NCBI RefSeq assembly: GCF_018333215.1
Contig: NZ_BORO01000018.1
Location: 1 to 64,000 of the forward strand
Origin: Oceanobacillus sp. J11TS1
GTDB taxonomy: Bacteria; Bacillota; Bacilli; Bacillales; Amphibacillaceae
DNA: 64,000 nt
Direction: 5' to 3'
In this document: piece after piece, positions 29,725-39,340 of the stretch
How the letters are laid out: every line of letters starts with the position of its first letter
How positions within the stretch are numbered: position 1 is the first letter of the stretch
The notes under the pieces: model-generated
The model's input: only the letters and a program-made list of their open reading frames with translations
Told to the model about the DNA's origin: nothing
Databases searched by the model: none
Position numbers and translations under genes: made by a program

Positions 29725-30132
29725 ATGCCTACAAAAACAGAAGTATTTCAAATCCAAACCAATGAGAAGCAGACCTTTGTTTTTTTAGATAAACAGCTGG
29801 AAGAAATTTTAGCAAAAAGCGGTGTGCAAGATGGAATCATGATTGTGTATTGTCCGCATACCACAGGCGCCATTACAATCAACGAAAATGCGGATCCAGA
29901 TGTACGGCGTGACTTATCTCTTGGTCTAAACGAAACCTTTCCAAATAAAGCAGCGTATGTTCACATGGAAGGAAATTCAGATGGCCATATGAAATCCTCA
30001 GTCGTCGGAGCAAGTGAAACATTAATTATTTCAGATGGGCAGCTCATTCTTGGAACATGGCAGAGTGTTTACTTTTGTGAGTTTGACGGACCAAGAACAA
30101 GGAAAATTTATGTTAAAATCATAGAAGGGTAA
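29725..30132 (+). CDS. yjbQ: YjbQ/UPF0047 family protein
   Basis: 135-aa small cytosolic protein of the YjbQ family, members of which have been reported to have weak thiamine-phosphate synthase activity. Conserved segments are CPHTTGAITINENADPDV (residues ~46-63), the metal-site region EGNSDGHMKSSVVGAS and LGTWQSVYFCEFDGPR near the end. ATG 29725 sits 9 nt behind GGAAAGAGGG; an upstream TTG is less likely. It is 34 nt ahead of the tyrosine phosphatase and probably in one operon. True cellular role is unsettled. Confidence 0.85.
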   Translation: MPTKTEVFQIQTNEKQTFVFLDKQLEEILAKSGVQDGIMIVYCPHTTGAITINENADPDVRRDLSLGLNETFPNKAAYVHMEGNSDGHMKSSVVGASETLIISDGQLILGTWQSVYFCEFDGPRTRKIYVKIIEG

Positions 30133-30166
30133 GAAAAAGCGTTGTGAATAGAGGAGAGACGAAAGA

Positions 30167-30904
30167 TTGACAATAGAATCATTATTATTTAACCAAGAAA
30201 GATATTTTGAATTAGAAGGTACACAAAATCTTCGTGATTTAGGAGGCTATCCAACGAAGGATGGCAAGCAAACAAAGTGGGGAAAATACTTTCGAGCAGA
30301 CTCCTTACACAATGTAACGCCAGAGGGGCATGCCTTTCTACAAAAAGAAAAAGGGATTCATACCATTATTGATTTGCGCTTTAGTATGGAAGGAAAATAT
30401 AAAAAAGAAGATAAAGAACTTTATGATTTTCATAACATTCCCTTGCTGGATCCGGCTACGTTCACCACAAAAATTCCTAAAAGTCTGGTGGAAATGTATA
30501 TTGTAATGTTGGATAGCAGTAAGGCGAAATTTAAAGAAATAATGGATATTTTTCTGGAGCATAAAGGGGATCCTGTTCTTTTCCATTGCCGAGTTGGTAA
30601 GGATCGGACGGGTGTACTTGCGGCTATGTTATTAGATTTAGCAGGTGTGCCAAGAGATATCATTGTGAAAGATTATGCTTTAACAGCTCAATATAAGAAG
30701 ATAACGGATGAGGAACTTGATCATCGTCCACCGCTCATGACACGTAATCAATTTAAAACTTTATTAGGCTGTGAGCCTGCTTATATGGAAGAGTTTTTGG
30801 ACTTTTTATATAAGAAGTATGGGGATACAGCTGGTTTCTTAAAAACAATCGGACTTACCGAGGAAGAAATAAAAGCACTGCGTGATGATTTTGTAGAAGA
30901 ATAA
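30167..30904 (+). CDS. Tyrosine-protein phosphatase (DSP-like, Y_phosphatase3)
   Basis: 245-aa phosphatase. The N-terminal GTQNLRDLGGYPTKDGK is the signature of the bacterial Tyr/Ser phosphatase family related to IphP and Mycobacterium PtpB. The catalytic loop HCRVGKDRTG contains nucleophile C141 and the phosphate-binding Arg. The C-terminal ~70 residues form a helical lid. The start codon is TTG, with GAGGAGA 9 nt upstream. It may act on phospho-tyrosine, phospho-serine or phosphoinositides; no substrate is indicated by the neighbours. Confidence 0.88.
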   Translation: MTIESLLFNQERYFELEGTQNLRDLGGYPTKDGKQTKWGKYFRADSLHNVTPEGHAFLQKEKGIHTIIDLRFSMEGKYKKEDKELYDFHNIPLLDPATFTTKIPKSLVEMYIVMLDSSKAKFKEIMDIFLEHKGDPVLFHCRVGKDRTGVLAAMLLDLAGVPRDIIVKDYALTAQYKKITDEELDHRPPLMTRNQFKTLLGCEPAYMEEFLDFLYKKYGDTAGFLKTIGLTEEEIKALRDDFVEE

Positions 30905-30911
30905 TAGAGAG

Positions 30912-30950
30912 AAGGGAGACATACGGTTTATATCGTTGTCTCCCTTAAAA
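30912..30950. terminator. Terminator between convergent genes
   Basis: aagggagaca (30912-30921) pairs with tgtctccctt (30937-30946), with ACG/CGT extending the stem. The following bases are A-rich on the plus strand, with only short T-runs. Confidence 0.6.
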
Positions 30951-30957
30951 TAAATTC

Positions 30958-31332
30958 TTAATAATAATTTGAGTATGGGTAGTTGTGATAATACCCTGGT
31001 GGTCCTGGTGGTCCCGGCGGTCCGGGAGGGCCAGGCGGACCATAATATCCCATGGGTCCCATAGGGCCAGGCGGTCCTGGTGGTCCAGGGGGGCCATAAA
31101 AACCAGGCCTAGGTCCGAACGCACTTCCCAATAAACCGCCAGCTAAGCCACCGATAAACGGAAAAAAGAATCCGCGCTGACCGGTTTGATGGGCTTCATG
31201 CTGGCCAAACGGTTGATTCGGGTATGGACCATATGGTGAAGCAGGCATATCAAATGACTGCTCTGGATGATGATTATCCATCACTTGATATTCATCTGCA
31301 TGCGAATACTCATGATATGGGTTAGGTTGCAT
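30958..31332 (-). CDS. Collagen-like Gly-X-Y repeat protein
   Basis: 124 aa. An N-terminal half rich in His, Gln, Pro and Tyr is followed by a Gly-rich hydrophobic patch ([19 protein letters not shown]) and 13 consecutive G-X-Y triplets, mostly GPP, then a Tyr-rich tail. GPP triplets are typical of bacterial collagen-like fibres, in Bacillaceae often on spores or exosporium. There is no signal peptide. The start at 31332 is 7 nt from AAGAGG; the ATG two codons upstream is too close. A spore-surface role is plausible but not shown. Confidence 0.7.
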   Translation of the reverse strand: MQPNPYHEYSHADEYQVMDNHHPEQSFDMPASPYGPYPNQPFGQHEAHQTGQRGFFFPFIGGLAGGLLGSAFGPRPGFYGPPGPPGPPGPMGPMGYYGPPGPPGPPGPPGPPGYYHNYPYSNYY

Positions 31333-31421
31333 TAGCATTCCTCTTTTCTATATGAGCTATATACCTAACCTATGCGAATATCGCCATTTTGTTCATCATT
31401 TACGTATCATAAGCAGCAGCT

Positions 31422-31673
31422 CTATTTACGGAACATACGCATAATAAAGCTGACAATGATAATAAGGATGATGGCACCAATTAAAGCAGGGATAATAAAG
31501 AATCCTCCCATTTCAGGTCCCCATTGTCCGAATAAAGAAGAGCCAATCCAAGCTCCAATGAAACCAGCTAGGATATTTCCGATAATTCCACCTGGTAAGT
31601 CTTTACTTACAATAAGGCCAGCTATCCAACCGATAATTCCTCCAATAATTAAACTCCAAATAAAACTTAGCAT
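31422..31673 (-). CDS. GlsB/YeaQ/YmgE-family membrane protein
   Basis: 83-aa protein with three hydrophobic segments and the family's Gly-rich pattern GGIIGWIAGLIV, GGIIGNILAGFIGAWIGSSL. Family members (transglycosylase-associated proteins) are small stress-induced membrane proteins with no proven activity. It has its own ribosome site (AAAGGAATG). It is separate from the collagen-like gene by 89 nt and may share a transcript with it. Confidence 0.85.
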   Translation of the reverse strand: MLSFIWSLIIGGIIGWIAGLIVSKDLPGGIIGNILAGFIGAWIGSSLFGQWGPEMGGFFIIPALIGAIILIIIVSFIMRMFRK

Positions 31674-32040
31674 AATATCATTCCTTTCTTTATTTGCTTA
31701 TTTATATATTTCCAAGTTTCCATGACTTTAAACAAAACAATAATAATTAATTTAAGGTTGCCCGTTATTGGTGATTTTAGTCATTTTTATGGACTAACAT
31801 TCAAAATCAGCGGTCACTAGCATAGCTGCATCCGCGTTGTCAACCACAGATTTAGGAGAAGCGTTCGGAAAAATTTCCTGTTGAGAAAAAAATAAATATA
31901 AAAAAAAGAATTATGGGATGATTAATTGTAAAGTTAAGGATATAATTAGATTGGTATTTAGATGAACTACATACGCATGTTTTTCTAACTAAACGAATTA
32001 TTTAATACATTAATTTAATACATTAAAGGGGAATATATAT
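31674..32040. other. Intergenic region upstream of asparagine synthetase
   Basis: 367 nt between divergent genes. A TATAAT at 31941-31946, about 95 nt before the synthetase start, is a possible -10 box without a convincing -35. I looked for a T-box leader, expected for an Asn-regulated gene, and saw none. Confidence 0.4.
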
Positions 32041-33936
32041 ATGTGTGGGTTTGTTGGATTATTTTCTAATCAGCATTTAGCTTTTTCTAACGAAGAAGTA
32101 GAATTATTTAAAGAACGAAATGACTTAATTACACATCGTGGACCGGATGATGAAGGATACTTCGCAGAGGATGGCGTATTCTTTGGTTTTCGACGTTTAA
32201 GTATTATAGATATTGAAGCAGGAAGTCAGCCATTAAGTTATCAAGATGACCAAATCTGGTTGGTTTTTAATGGGGAAATTTATAATTATAAAGAATTACG
32301 TGCAGATCTTATGGAAGAGGGATATACCTTCAAAACCGAATCTGATACAGAAGTAATTGCAGCGCTTTTTGCAAAATATAAGGAAGAAGCTTTCTCTCAC
32401 CTACGCGGTATGTTTGGAATTATGGTATGGGATAAGACGACAGAAACGTTATATGGCGCACGTGATCCATTTGGTATAAAACCATTTTATTATGAAGAGA
32501 AAGAAGACAAGCTTATCTGCGCATCAGAGCGGAAGAGTATTACCTTATTCCGTGATGAAGAAGCGATTAATGAAGAAGCACTTCAACGGTATTTCAGTTT
32601 CCAATTTGTGCCAGAGCCAGATACTTTAACAAACGGCATAAAAAAATTAGAGCCTGGTCATTATTTCACAAAAAAACATGGCGAGCCAATGCAGATAAAA
32701 CGCTTCTGGAAAGCTGCGTTTGCACCGGTAATCATGGAAAAAAATCAATGGATCGAACGTATCCAGAATGTACTTTTTGATTCTGTAGAAAAACATATGC
32801 GCAGTGATGTGCCTGTAGGATCTTTCCTTTCTGGCGGAATTGATTCCTCTATTATTGCATCCATTGCGAAACAAATGAATCCAAATATCCAAACTTTCTC
32901 TGTGGGCTTTGAACGTGATGGCTATTCTGAAATCGATGTGGCCAAGGAGACTGCGGAGAAATTAGGCGTAAATAATACGTCCTATATTGTTACACCAGAG
33001 GAGTATATTGAAAATCTTCCACAAATTATTTGGCATATGGATGATCCGTTAGCAGATCCTTCCTGTGTTCCATTGTACTTTGTTGCGAGAGAAGCGAAAA
33101 AACAAGTGAAGGTCGTTCTATCTGGTGAAGGCGCAGATGAATTATTTGGCGGATACAACATTTATCGCGAACCGGAATCATTAAAAGTATTCCAGTCTAT
33201 TCCAAAGCCAGTAAAACATATGTTAGCGAAAGTGGCGCATGTATTGCCTGAGGGAGTACGCGGGAAAAGCTTCTTAGAACGTGGAACCACACCATTATCC
33301 GAGCGTTATATCGGTAATGCAAAAATGTTTGAAGACGAGCAATTAAAAGAGTTGATGCAACATTATAATCCGTCCTTATCTTACCGAGATGTGACATCCA
33401 ATTTATTTAAAGAAGCGAATGAATATCCTTTAGTTAATCAAATGCAATATGTGGATATTCATACCTGGATGCGCGGCGACATTTTATTGAAAGCAGACCG
33501 CATGACCATGGCGAATGCGTTAGAGCTTCGCGTACCATTCTTGGATAAAGAGGTCTTCCGTGTGGCAAGTGAACTACCGGTCGATTTAAAAATTGCAAAT
33601 GGAACAACAAAATACATCCTTCGTGAAGCTGCAAAAGGAATCGTTCCAGATCACGTATTAAATCGTAAAAAACTGGGATTCCCTGTACCGATGCGTCATT
33701 GGTTGAAAAACGAGCTGCATGACTGGGCAGTGAATTTAATCCATGAAAGTAATACAGAACAATATATTAAGAAAGATTTTGTGCTCGATTTATTAGAGAA
33801 ACATTGTCAGAATAAAGGCGATTACAGCCGTAAAATCTGGACTGTGCTTGTCTTTATGGTTTGGCATAAAGTATATATTGAAAAAGGATATGATATTAAA
33901 CTCTATCCAAGTGAAAAACAGCCTGTCACTGTTTGA
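32041..33936 (+). CDS. asnB: Asparagine synthase (glutamine-hydrolysing)
   Basis: 631 aa, matching B. subtilis AsnB (632 aa). It converts aspartate, glutamine and ATP to asparagine. C2 after the initiator Met is the glutaminase nucleophile (MCGFVGLFS). The N-terminal Ntn domain has HRGPDDEG and FNGEIYNY. The synthetase domain has the pyrophosphate loop SGGIDSS starting at S264. The early HLAFSNEEVELFKERN region and the intact C-terminus place it with AsnB rather than the sporulation AsnO type, but I cannot rule out another paralogue. It is a monocistronic gene with a terminator. Confidence 0.93.
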   Translation: MCGFVGLFSNQHLAFSNEEVELFKERNDLITHRGPDDEGYFAEDGVFFGFRRLSIIDIEAGSQPLSYQDDQIWLVFNGEIYNYKELRADLMEEGYTFKTESDTEVIAALFAKYKEEAFSHLRGMFGIMVWDKTTETLYGARDPFGIKPFYYEEKEDKLICASERKSITLFRDEEAINEEALQRYFSFQFVPEPDTLTNGIKKLEPGHYFTKKHGEPMQIKRFWKAAFAPVIMEKNQWIERIQNVLFDSVEKHMRSDVPVGSFLSGGIDSSIIASIAKQMNPNIQTFSVGFERDGYSEIDVAKETAEKLGVNNTSYIVTPEEYIENLPQIIWHMDDPLADPSCVPLYFVAREAKKQVKVVLSGEGADELFGGYNIYREPESLKVFQSIPKPVKHMLAKVAHVLPEGVRGKSFLERGTTPLSERYIGNAKMFEDEQLKELMQHYNPSLSYRDVTSNLFKEANEYPLVNQMQYVDIHTWMRGDILLKADRMTMANALELRVPFLDKEVFRVASELPVDLKIANGTTKYILREAAKGIVPDHVLNRKKLGFPVPMRHWLKNELHDWAVNLIHESNTEQYIKKDFVLDLLEKHCQNKGDYSRKIWTVLVFMVWHKVYIEKGYDIKLYPSEKQPVTV

Positions 33937-33955
33937 TGAGGTAATTATTTTATGA

Positions 33956-34006
33956 ATATGGCCCTAGGAATTCCTGCAAGATGGATTTCTTAGGACCTTA
34001 TTTTGG
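33956..34006 (+). terminator. Terminator of asnB
   Basis: Imperfect stem atatggccctaggaattc (33956-33973) with gatttcttaggaccttat (33984-34001), then tttt. Confidence 0.65.
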
Positions 34007-34127
34007 TTTAGAGAGAATTTTGCGTGTATAACCCAGGTAAGCTAACTGGATTATAAAAGGAAGGTCTATAAACTAGCTATTTGCCAAAGGCTTTGTCCAT
34101 AATGAAGAAAAAAATATTGGTTAAAGA

Positions 34128-34186
34128 CAAATCCGAAGCCCCATTCAAACGTTTTGTAAGTATGGAATAGGTTCTTCGGATTTTTT
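34128..34186 (+). terminator. Second hairpin terminator between asnB and the chemoreceptors
   Basis: aaatccgaag (34129-34138) pairs with cttcggattt (34173-34182), followed by a T-run. The stretch 33937-34361 holds only this, the asnB terminator and the sigma-D promoter. Confidence 0.65.
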
Positions 34187-34306
34187 GAATGGCATAAGTA
34201 TAGGGAAATTTCCCTGATAAAATAGACGTTTCGTTATAATCTGATTCTTAATTAATAGAAGGGAGTCTACGAAATAAGGAAAAAGGATTCATTTTCTAAA
34301 AAATGA

Positions 34307-34314
34307 GCCGATAA
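34307..34314 (+). promoter_or_regulatory. Sigma-D -10 element for the first chemoreceptor
   Basis: GCCGATAA is a full match to the sigma-D -10 consensus and lies 48 nt before the start codon. The -35 region (expected TAAA near 34288) is weak (TTCA). Confidence 0.6.
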
Positions 34315-34361
34315 AAGGAGAGATGATAATTTTAAAAAAGGGGCAGTTACGGAGGGGTAGC

Positions 34362-36338
34362 ATGAAAAAGAATAAAAAAGAAACAAACGGTGTGAGAGTA
34401 AAGCTGATTGTAGCCTTTACAGCTATATTGGTCATCCCGATGATTGTAGTTGGCTTTTTATCTTACAATAGTTCTGTTCATTCGATGGAAGACCAGCAAC
34501 AGCATCAGGTAAATGAAATTGTCGCGTTCATGAATCAGACAATTGATGATACATTAGATCTGAAAAGCCGGGATATTGATGTATTTGCTGAAAATACAAG
34601 CGGGGATCAGATTGAACAAGATGATGATGAATTAGTCAACGTTGTTCGTAACTATTTACATTTCCATGAAGAAGTGGAGAAAGTTTATTTTGGTTCAGGG
34701 GAAGGAACATTGGTCATTCATCCAGAGACCGAACTGCCCGATGGTTTTGATCCGCGAGATCGTTCTTGGTACATAGAAGCCATGGAGAATCCAGGTGAAT
34801 TAATTATCTCAAATCCTTATGAAACGGAAGCACTAGATGGAGAGATGGTTGTAACACTCTCTAAATCATTAGCGGATGGCTCCGGTGTGGTTGGAATCGA
34901 TTTATCGGTCGATTTTATTCAAGAGATGGCCGCTTCGATTAAATTTGGAGAAAATGGGTATCCGATTTTGTTGGATAGGGACAGTAACTTTATTTATCAT
35001 CCGGAGAATCAAGCAGGAGATACGGTGGATGAAGATTTCTATCATCAATTATATCAACAGCCATCTGGGCATTTTAATTATAAATATGACAATACCTCTA
35101 AAGTGATGGTATACGATACAAATGAGTTAACAGGATGGAAACTGGCAGGGACCATCGATTATAGCGAAATTCAAGGAAGTGCAGCTTCGGTAGTGAGAAC
35201 AGTTATTATTGTCACGTTGGCAGCTATTGTTATTGGCGGCATGTGTAACTATTATTTAATACGTTCGATTCTTCGTCCGATTAATAGACTGAAAAGAAGC
35301 GCGCAAGTTATTAGTAAGGGAGACTTAACAGGGTCTATTGAAGTTACCAAAAATGATGAGATTGGTCAGTTAGGAAACTCCTTTAACGAGATGCAAAACA
35401 GCCTGAGGCAGCTAATTCGTGATGTGGAATTGAATGCAGAGCAAGTTGCATCATCTGCGGGGGAATTAAATGCAAATGCGGAACAAATGACGAGTTCATC
35501 TGAACAGGTATCTTTAGCTATTCAAGAAGTATCATCCAGTGCGGAGCATCAATTAAATGGAACGGAGAATAGCGTACAGTCCTTAGAAGAGGTTTCTACA
35601 GGAGTTGGAAGAATTGTGGAGAGTTCCACAACCGTTTCTGAATATGTTAACCAGATGAATGAGCAGGCAAATGTTGGTGGACAAGCGGTAAGCGATACAT
35701 TGAACCAAATGACATCGATTCAATCCTCTGTAGAAGATACGAATCGGGATATTACTTCCTTATTGGAACGTTCTAAAGAAGTAAGCACGATTTTAAGTGC
35801 GATTACCAATATTTCCGAACAGACAAATCTACTAGCATTAAATGCAGCAATTGAAGCTGCTCGTGCAGGAGAACACGGGAAAGGATTTGCTGTTGTTGCG
35901 GATGAGGTTCGCAAATTAGCGGAGCAGTCGAAAGCATCTGCAGGTGAAATCAGTACCATTGTTCAAGGAATCCAAGAAGATGTACAAAATGCCGTGGAAA
36001 AAATGGGACGCGTAACATCTACGGTAAACGATGGATTGGATGTATCTTATGATGCGATTGATAAGTTTGGAGAAATTTTACGAACAAGTGAAAGTATTAA
36101 ACCGCAGATGGAAGAAGTTACAGCTATTTCGGAACAAATGGCAGCAGCTGTCGAGCAAGTTATCACGACAGCCAATGATTTAGCGTCGATTGCTCGAAAC
36201 AATGCATCATCTTCTGAGGAGGTAGCAGCTTCCACCGAAGAACAGCTGGCATCAATGGAAGAAATCTCTGCAGCCTCAAAATCTTTGTCCGTTATGGCGG
36301 AGGATTTGGCTAAAAAGATTGATGGATATAAATATTAA
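34362..36338 (+). CDS. Methyl-accepting chemotaxis protein (Cache + HAMP + MA)
   Basis: 658-aa chemoreceptor. Transmembrane helix 1 is at residues ~12-35, an extracellular dCache-type sensor spans ~36-285 ([26 protein letters not shown]), transmembrane helix 2 ~286-308, HAMP ~309-361, and the signalling domain to the end with the hairpin tip [37 protein letters not shown] place the start at 34362 ([10 protein letters not shown]), behind GGAGGGG, instead of an ATG 13 codons upstream that would sit at the promoter. It is the first of two tandem paralogues. RSWY in the sensor is common in amino-acid-binding dCache domains, so an amino-acid ligand is possible. Confidence 0.93.
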   Translation: MKKNKKETNGVRVKLIVAFTAILVIPMIVVGFLSYNSSVHSMEDQQQHQVNEIVAFMNQTIDDTLDLKSRDIDVFAENTSGDQIEQDDDELVNVVRNYLHFHEEVEKVYFGSGEGTLVIHPETELPDGFDPRDRSWYIEAMENPGELIISNPYETEALDGEMVVTLSKSLADGSGVVGIDLSVDFIQEMAASIKFGENGYPILLDRDSNFIYHPENQAGDTVDEDFYHQLYQQPSGHFNYKYDNTSKVMVYDTNELTGWKLAGTIDYSEIQGSAASVVRTVIIVTLAAIVIGGMCNYYLIRSILRPINRLKRSAQVISKGDLTGSIEVTKNDEIGQLGNSFNEMQNSLRQLIRDVELNAEQVASSAGELNANAEQMTSSSEQVSLAIQEVSSSAEHQLNGTENSVQSLEEVSTGVGRIVESSTTVSEYVNQMNEQANVGGQAVSDTLNQMTSIQSSVEDTNRDITSLLERSKEVSTILSAITNISEQTNLLALNAAIEAARAGEHGKGFAVVADEVRKLAEQSKASAGEISTIVQGIQEDVQNAVEKMGRVTSTVNDGLDVSYDAIDKFGEILRTSESIKPQMEEVTAISEQMAAAVEQVITTANDLASIARNNASSSEEVAASTEEQLASMEEISAASKSLSVMAEDLAKKIDGYKY

Positions 36339-36386
36339 AGCATAAAGAGAACGTGTGAGAATTTTCATATATAGATATGGAAAAAG

Positions 36387-36423
36387 GCAAATGTGGTAAG
36401 CGAATCGTACTTACCACATTTGC
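36387..36423 (+). terminator. Strong hairpin after the first chemoreceptor
   Basis: Perfect 14-bp stem gcaaatgtggtaag (36387-36400) with cttaccacatttgc (36410-36423). Only a weak T-tract follows, so termination may be partial and readthrough to the second receptor is possible. Confidence 0.55.
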
Positions 36424-36480
36424 TGTATAAAAGAATAGAAATATGAAAAATTTACCATCGTGGAAAAGGAGTTTTCTATT

Positions 36481-38451
36481 TTGAAAAAATTATTTCAACC
36501 CAAAGGAATCCGATTTAAATTAATACTGTCTTTGTTTCTCTTTTTACTCATACCAGGAATTATCATTGGAATGATTACATATAACAGCTCATTGAATACA
36601 CTAGAAACCCAGCAAAAAGCGCAGGTGAAAGAAACGATTGGAGTAATGAATCAAACCATTGATAGTGCTCTTGCTCTAAAGGAATATGACCTTCAAGTTT
36701 TATCAGGACAGTTTCAATCTAAGCAGATAGAAGAGGAAGCGAATGCGTTAAAAGACGCTTTAAACCAATATGAGGGGCTCCATCAAGAGGTTGTCCAAGT
36801 CTATCTAGGTTCAGAGGATGGAAGTCTCGTGACACAGCCATCTTTAGAATTGGATGCCAGCTTTGAGCTGAATGAGCGTCCGTGGTTCAAGGAGGCACTG
36901 GCAGCTCCAGGAGAAATTATTATCTCTGATCCATACCCAAGTAAAACTGGAGAAGGACAGGTTGTTACTCTTTCCAGAACATTAGAGGATGGTTCTGGCG
37001 TCATTGGAATCGATTTATCAATTGATTTTGTTCAACAGACAGCAGGCAATATAACCATTGGTGAAAATGGGTATGCGATTTTATTAGATAATAGTCAAAA
37101 CTTTATTTATCATCCGACACAAACTGCAGGGGAAGCTGCAACGGAAGATTTTTACCAAAATTTATATGAAGCAGATGCAGGTACTTTTAATTATAAGTAT
37201 GATGGTAATTCCAAAATTATGGTGTTTGATACCAATGGTTCAACAGAGTGGAAGTTAGCAGGAACGATTGATTATAGCGAAATTCAAAAGGAAGCAGCAT
37301 CTACGTGGACAACATTAATGATTGTTATTGTGGCAACACTTTTAGTCGGTAGCGCAATTATCCTATTCTTGATTCGTTCCATCACTCGTCCAATTAAGGA
37401 ATTAAAAGAAAATGCCAAGGTTATTAGTACAGGGGACTTAACACGTTCTATTGAAGTCAAAACAAAAGATGAAATTGGCGATCTGGGAGCAGCCTTTAAT
37501 GAAATGCGGCAAAGCTTGAAAAGGCTCATCCGTGATGTCGAGTCCAATGCACAACAAGTTGCAGCGTCTGCAGAGGAATTAAATGCCAATGCGGATCAAA
37601 TGACAAGTTCATCTGAACAGGTATCTTTAGCTATTCAAGAAGTATCCACAAGTTCAGAGACACAGCTGAATGGAACCGAAGAAAGTGCAAACTCTTTAGA
37701 AGAAGTATCCACAGGAGTTGGAAGAATCGTTGATAGCGCGACAAATGTATCGGAGCTTGTGAATAAAATGAGCAGTCAAGCAGAAGTTGGCGGGAAAGCA
37801 GTAAGTGACACATTAAACCAGATGACATCCATCCAGTCTTCGGTTGAAAATACGAATGGAAATATTTCTTCTTTAATGGAACGTTCGAAAGAGGTCAACA
37901 CGATTCTGAAGGCAATTACCGATATTTCGGAGCAAACCAATTTGTTAGCCTTAAATGCAGCGATTGAAGCAGCACGTGCAGGAGAACATGGAAAAGGGTT
38001 TGCAGTAGTTGCTGATGAAGTTCGCAAACTTGCCGAGGAATCGAAAACATCCGCAAACGAGATTAGCGCGATTGTTCATGGCATTCAAACCGATGTGCAA
38101 GATGCCGTTGAAAAAATGTCTCAAGTAACAACGGATGTAGATAACGGTTTAGAGATTTCTTATGATGCCATCGATAAATTTGGCGAAATCCTCCGTTCAA
38201 GCGGAGATATCAAACCACAAATGGAAGAAGTGATGGCCATATCTGAGCAAATGTCAGCAGCTGTACAACAAGTCACCGCAACAGCAAATGACCTGGCTTC
38301 CATCGCCCGGAACAATGCTGCATCTTCTGAGGAAGTAGCAGCTTCAACCGAAGAACAATTAGCTTCGATGGAAGAAATCTCTGCTGCCGCAAAATCTCTA
38401 TCAGCGATGGCGGAGGATTTAACCTCGAAAATTGCAACGTATAAGTATTAG
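36481..38451 (+). CDS. Methyl-accepting chemotaxis protein (tandem paralogue)
   Basis: 656-aa chemoreceptor with the same layout as its neighbour: TM1 ~11-34, dCache sensor ([26 protein letters not shown]), TM2 ~280-303, HAMP, and an MA domain nearly identical around the tip. The sensor halves differ more than the signalling halves, which suggests duplication followed by ligand divergence. The start is TTG at 36481 (MKKLFQPKG), 9 nt behind AAAAGGAG; the in-frame GTG at 36460 lies upstream of that site. No sigma-D box was found before it. Confidence 0.93.
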   Translation: MKKLFQPKGIRFKLILSLFLFLLIPGIIIGMITYNSSLNTLETQQKAQVKETIGVMNQTIDSALALKEYDLQVLSGQFQSKQIEEEANALKDALNQYEGLHQEVVQVYLGSEDGSLVTQPSLELDASFELNERPWFKEALAAPGEIIISDPYPSKTGEGQVVTLSRTLEDGSGVIGIDLSIDFVQQTAGNITIGENGYAILLDNSQNFIYHPTQTAGEAATEDFYQNLYEADAGTFNYKYDGNSKIMVFDTNGSTEWKLAGTIDYSEIQKEAASTWTTLMIVIVATLLVGSAIILFLIRSITRPIKELKENAKVISTGDLTRSIEVKTKDEIGDLGAAFNEMRQSLKRLIRDVESNAQQVAASAEELNANADQMTSSSEQVSLAIQEVSTSSETQLNGTEESANSLEEVSTGVGRIVDSATNVSELVNKMSSQAEVGGKAVSDTLNQMTSIQSSVENTNGNISSLMERSKEVNTILKAITDISEQTNLLALNAAIEAARAGEHGKGFAVVADEVRKLAEESKTSANEISAIVHGIQTDVQDAVEKMSQVTTDVDNGLEISYDAIDKFGEILRSSGDIKPQMEEVMAISEQMSAAVQQVTATANDLASIARNNAASSEEVAASTEEQLASMEEISAAAKSLSAMAEDLTSKIATYKY

Positions 38452-38460
38452 AAAAGAAAA

Positions 38461-38500
38461 AAGAAGGGTTTCCGCCGTCCGTGGGAAATCCTTCTTTTTC
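38461..38500 (+). terminator. Terminator of the chemoreceptor pair
   Basis: aagaagggtttcc (38461-38473) pairs with ggaaatccttctt (38484-38496, one G-U), followed by T-rich sequence. Confidence 0.8.
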
Positions 38501-38691
38501 TTATGAAGTCTGCGTTTTATCATCTAGCAAAAACTCAATTCATATTCAGTTATCAACAAACCAACTAAATCGGTTTTGTAGCCTTATCTTTCTATACATA
38601 TCATTTATAGGTATTTACTATTCCAACGTATAGGGAAACTTGGCAGTTAACACATAATTTGTAGCAATTACCAGGTAGATTCATTTTCAAG

Positions 38692-38871
38692 CTATCTATT
38701 ATTACGTTGAATAAGCGTTTTATTTGAGAAGCGATCTAATTGATTTAGCAATTTATCTAGTGACTGTGATAGTTTTAGTAGAGTTGGATCATTTGGATCT
38801 CTCTCATATACGGCATACATTTCTTTCAGCTTTGCTTCAATCTGCTTGTTTAGTGTATTAAGTTCTGACAT
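38692..38871 (-). CDS. Spo0E-like aspartyl-phosphate phosphatase
   Basis: 59-aa protein. Its two-helix pattern, with a leading helix (NTLNKQIEAKLKEMYAVYE) and the signature SQSLDKLLNQLDRF at residues ~36-49, is that of the Spo0E family, small phosphatases that remove phosphate from response regulators such as Spo0A-P. The key S-Q-x-L-D motif is complete. An upstream GGAGAGGG serves as ribosome site. It lies opposite and between the chemoreceptors and flagellin, which suggests a link between motile growth and the sporulation phosphorelay, although Spo0E family members also occur at scattered loci. Confidence 0.85.
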   Translation of the reverse strand: MSELNTLNKQIEAKLKEMYAVYERDPNDPTLLKLSQSLDKLLNQLDRFSNKTLIQRNNR

Positions 38872-39173
38872 ACTCTCACGCCCTCTCCAATTATCAAACA
38901 GAAGTTGGTTATGGCATAAAAAGATATCATAAGGCTCTTAGAACGATTCTAACAGGAATGGAGGAGGAAATAAAATTTGTGAGTGGGGGAAGTAGTGGAA
39001 TGTGTGTTTGAATAAATTGGCGGGGGAAATCCGTCAAATAATGAAGTGATGTGCGTAGTTATTCTGCTAAATATCATTATTGGCTAACAGAGGTAGGCAT
39101 TTAAATCTCTATCATTGAACGAAGGAAGAAGAAATTAAACATAAAAAGAATCAAAAAAACTTTATAAAAAGCT
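38872..39173. other. Gene-free stretch upstream of the flagellin promoter
   Basis: I see no supported gene. A short ATG frame with a purine-rich start near 38959 encodes only 17 codons and looks accidental. The region probably contains the promoter of the Spo0E-like gene on the minus strand. Confidence 0.4.
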
Positions 39174-39200
39174 TAAACAATTTGTCCCCCTTGCCGATAT
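39174..39200 (+). promoter_or_regulatory. Sigma-D promoter of flagellin
   Basis: TAAA (39174-39177), exactly 15 nt, GCCGATAT (39193-39200): a perfect sigma-D (FliA-type) promoter and the same form as B. subtilis hag. The leader is about 135 nt and contains a 14-bp palindrome GTTAAGGCCTTAAC at 39231-39244. Confidence 0.93.
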
Positions 39201-39293
39201 AATAAATAAGTCATCATTAAGGGATGATTTGTTAAGGCCTTAACGCGTAATATTTATTTCGATATTGACCTATTTGGTTAATATAAATGAGAT

Positions 39294-39331
39294 CACATGG
39301 ATGTGGCTCAAAAAATACAAACACATGGAGG
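39294..39331 (+). promoter_or_regulatory. Two CsrA-type binding sites in the flagellin leader
   Basis: Site 1, CACATGGATGTG (39294-39305), is a stem-loop exposing GGA. Site 2, ACACATGGAGG (39321-39331), overlaps the ribosome site GGAGGT (39327-39332). Two GGA sites, the second covering the Shine-Dalgarno, is the arrangement by which CsrA represses hag translation in B. subtilis, relieved by FliW. The regulator genes are not in the window. Confidence 0.65.
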
Positions 39332-39340
39332 TAAGAAATT

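Noticed and set aside
31372-31725. 117-aa plus-strand frame over the GlsB-type gene
   Set aside because: Antisense shadow of a recognisable membrane protein; rich in Ile/Pro from the reversed hydrophobic codons.
31674-32040. T-box leader before asparagine synthetase
   Set aside because: No T-box core sequence or specifier hairpin seen.
38959-39012. 17-codon frame upstream of the flagellin promoter
   Set aside because: Too short, no conserved features, purine-rich chance sequence.
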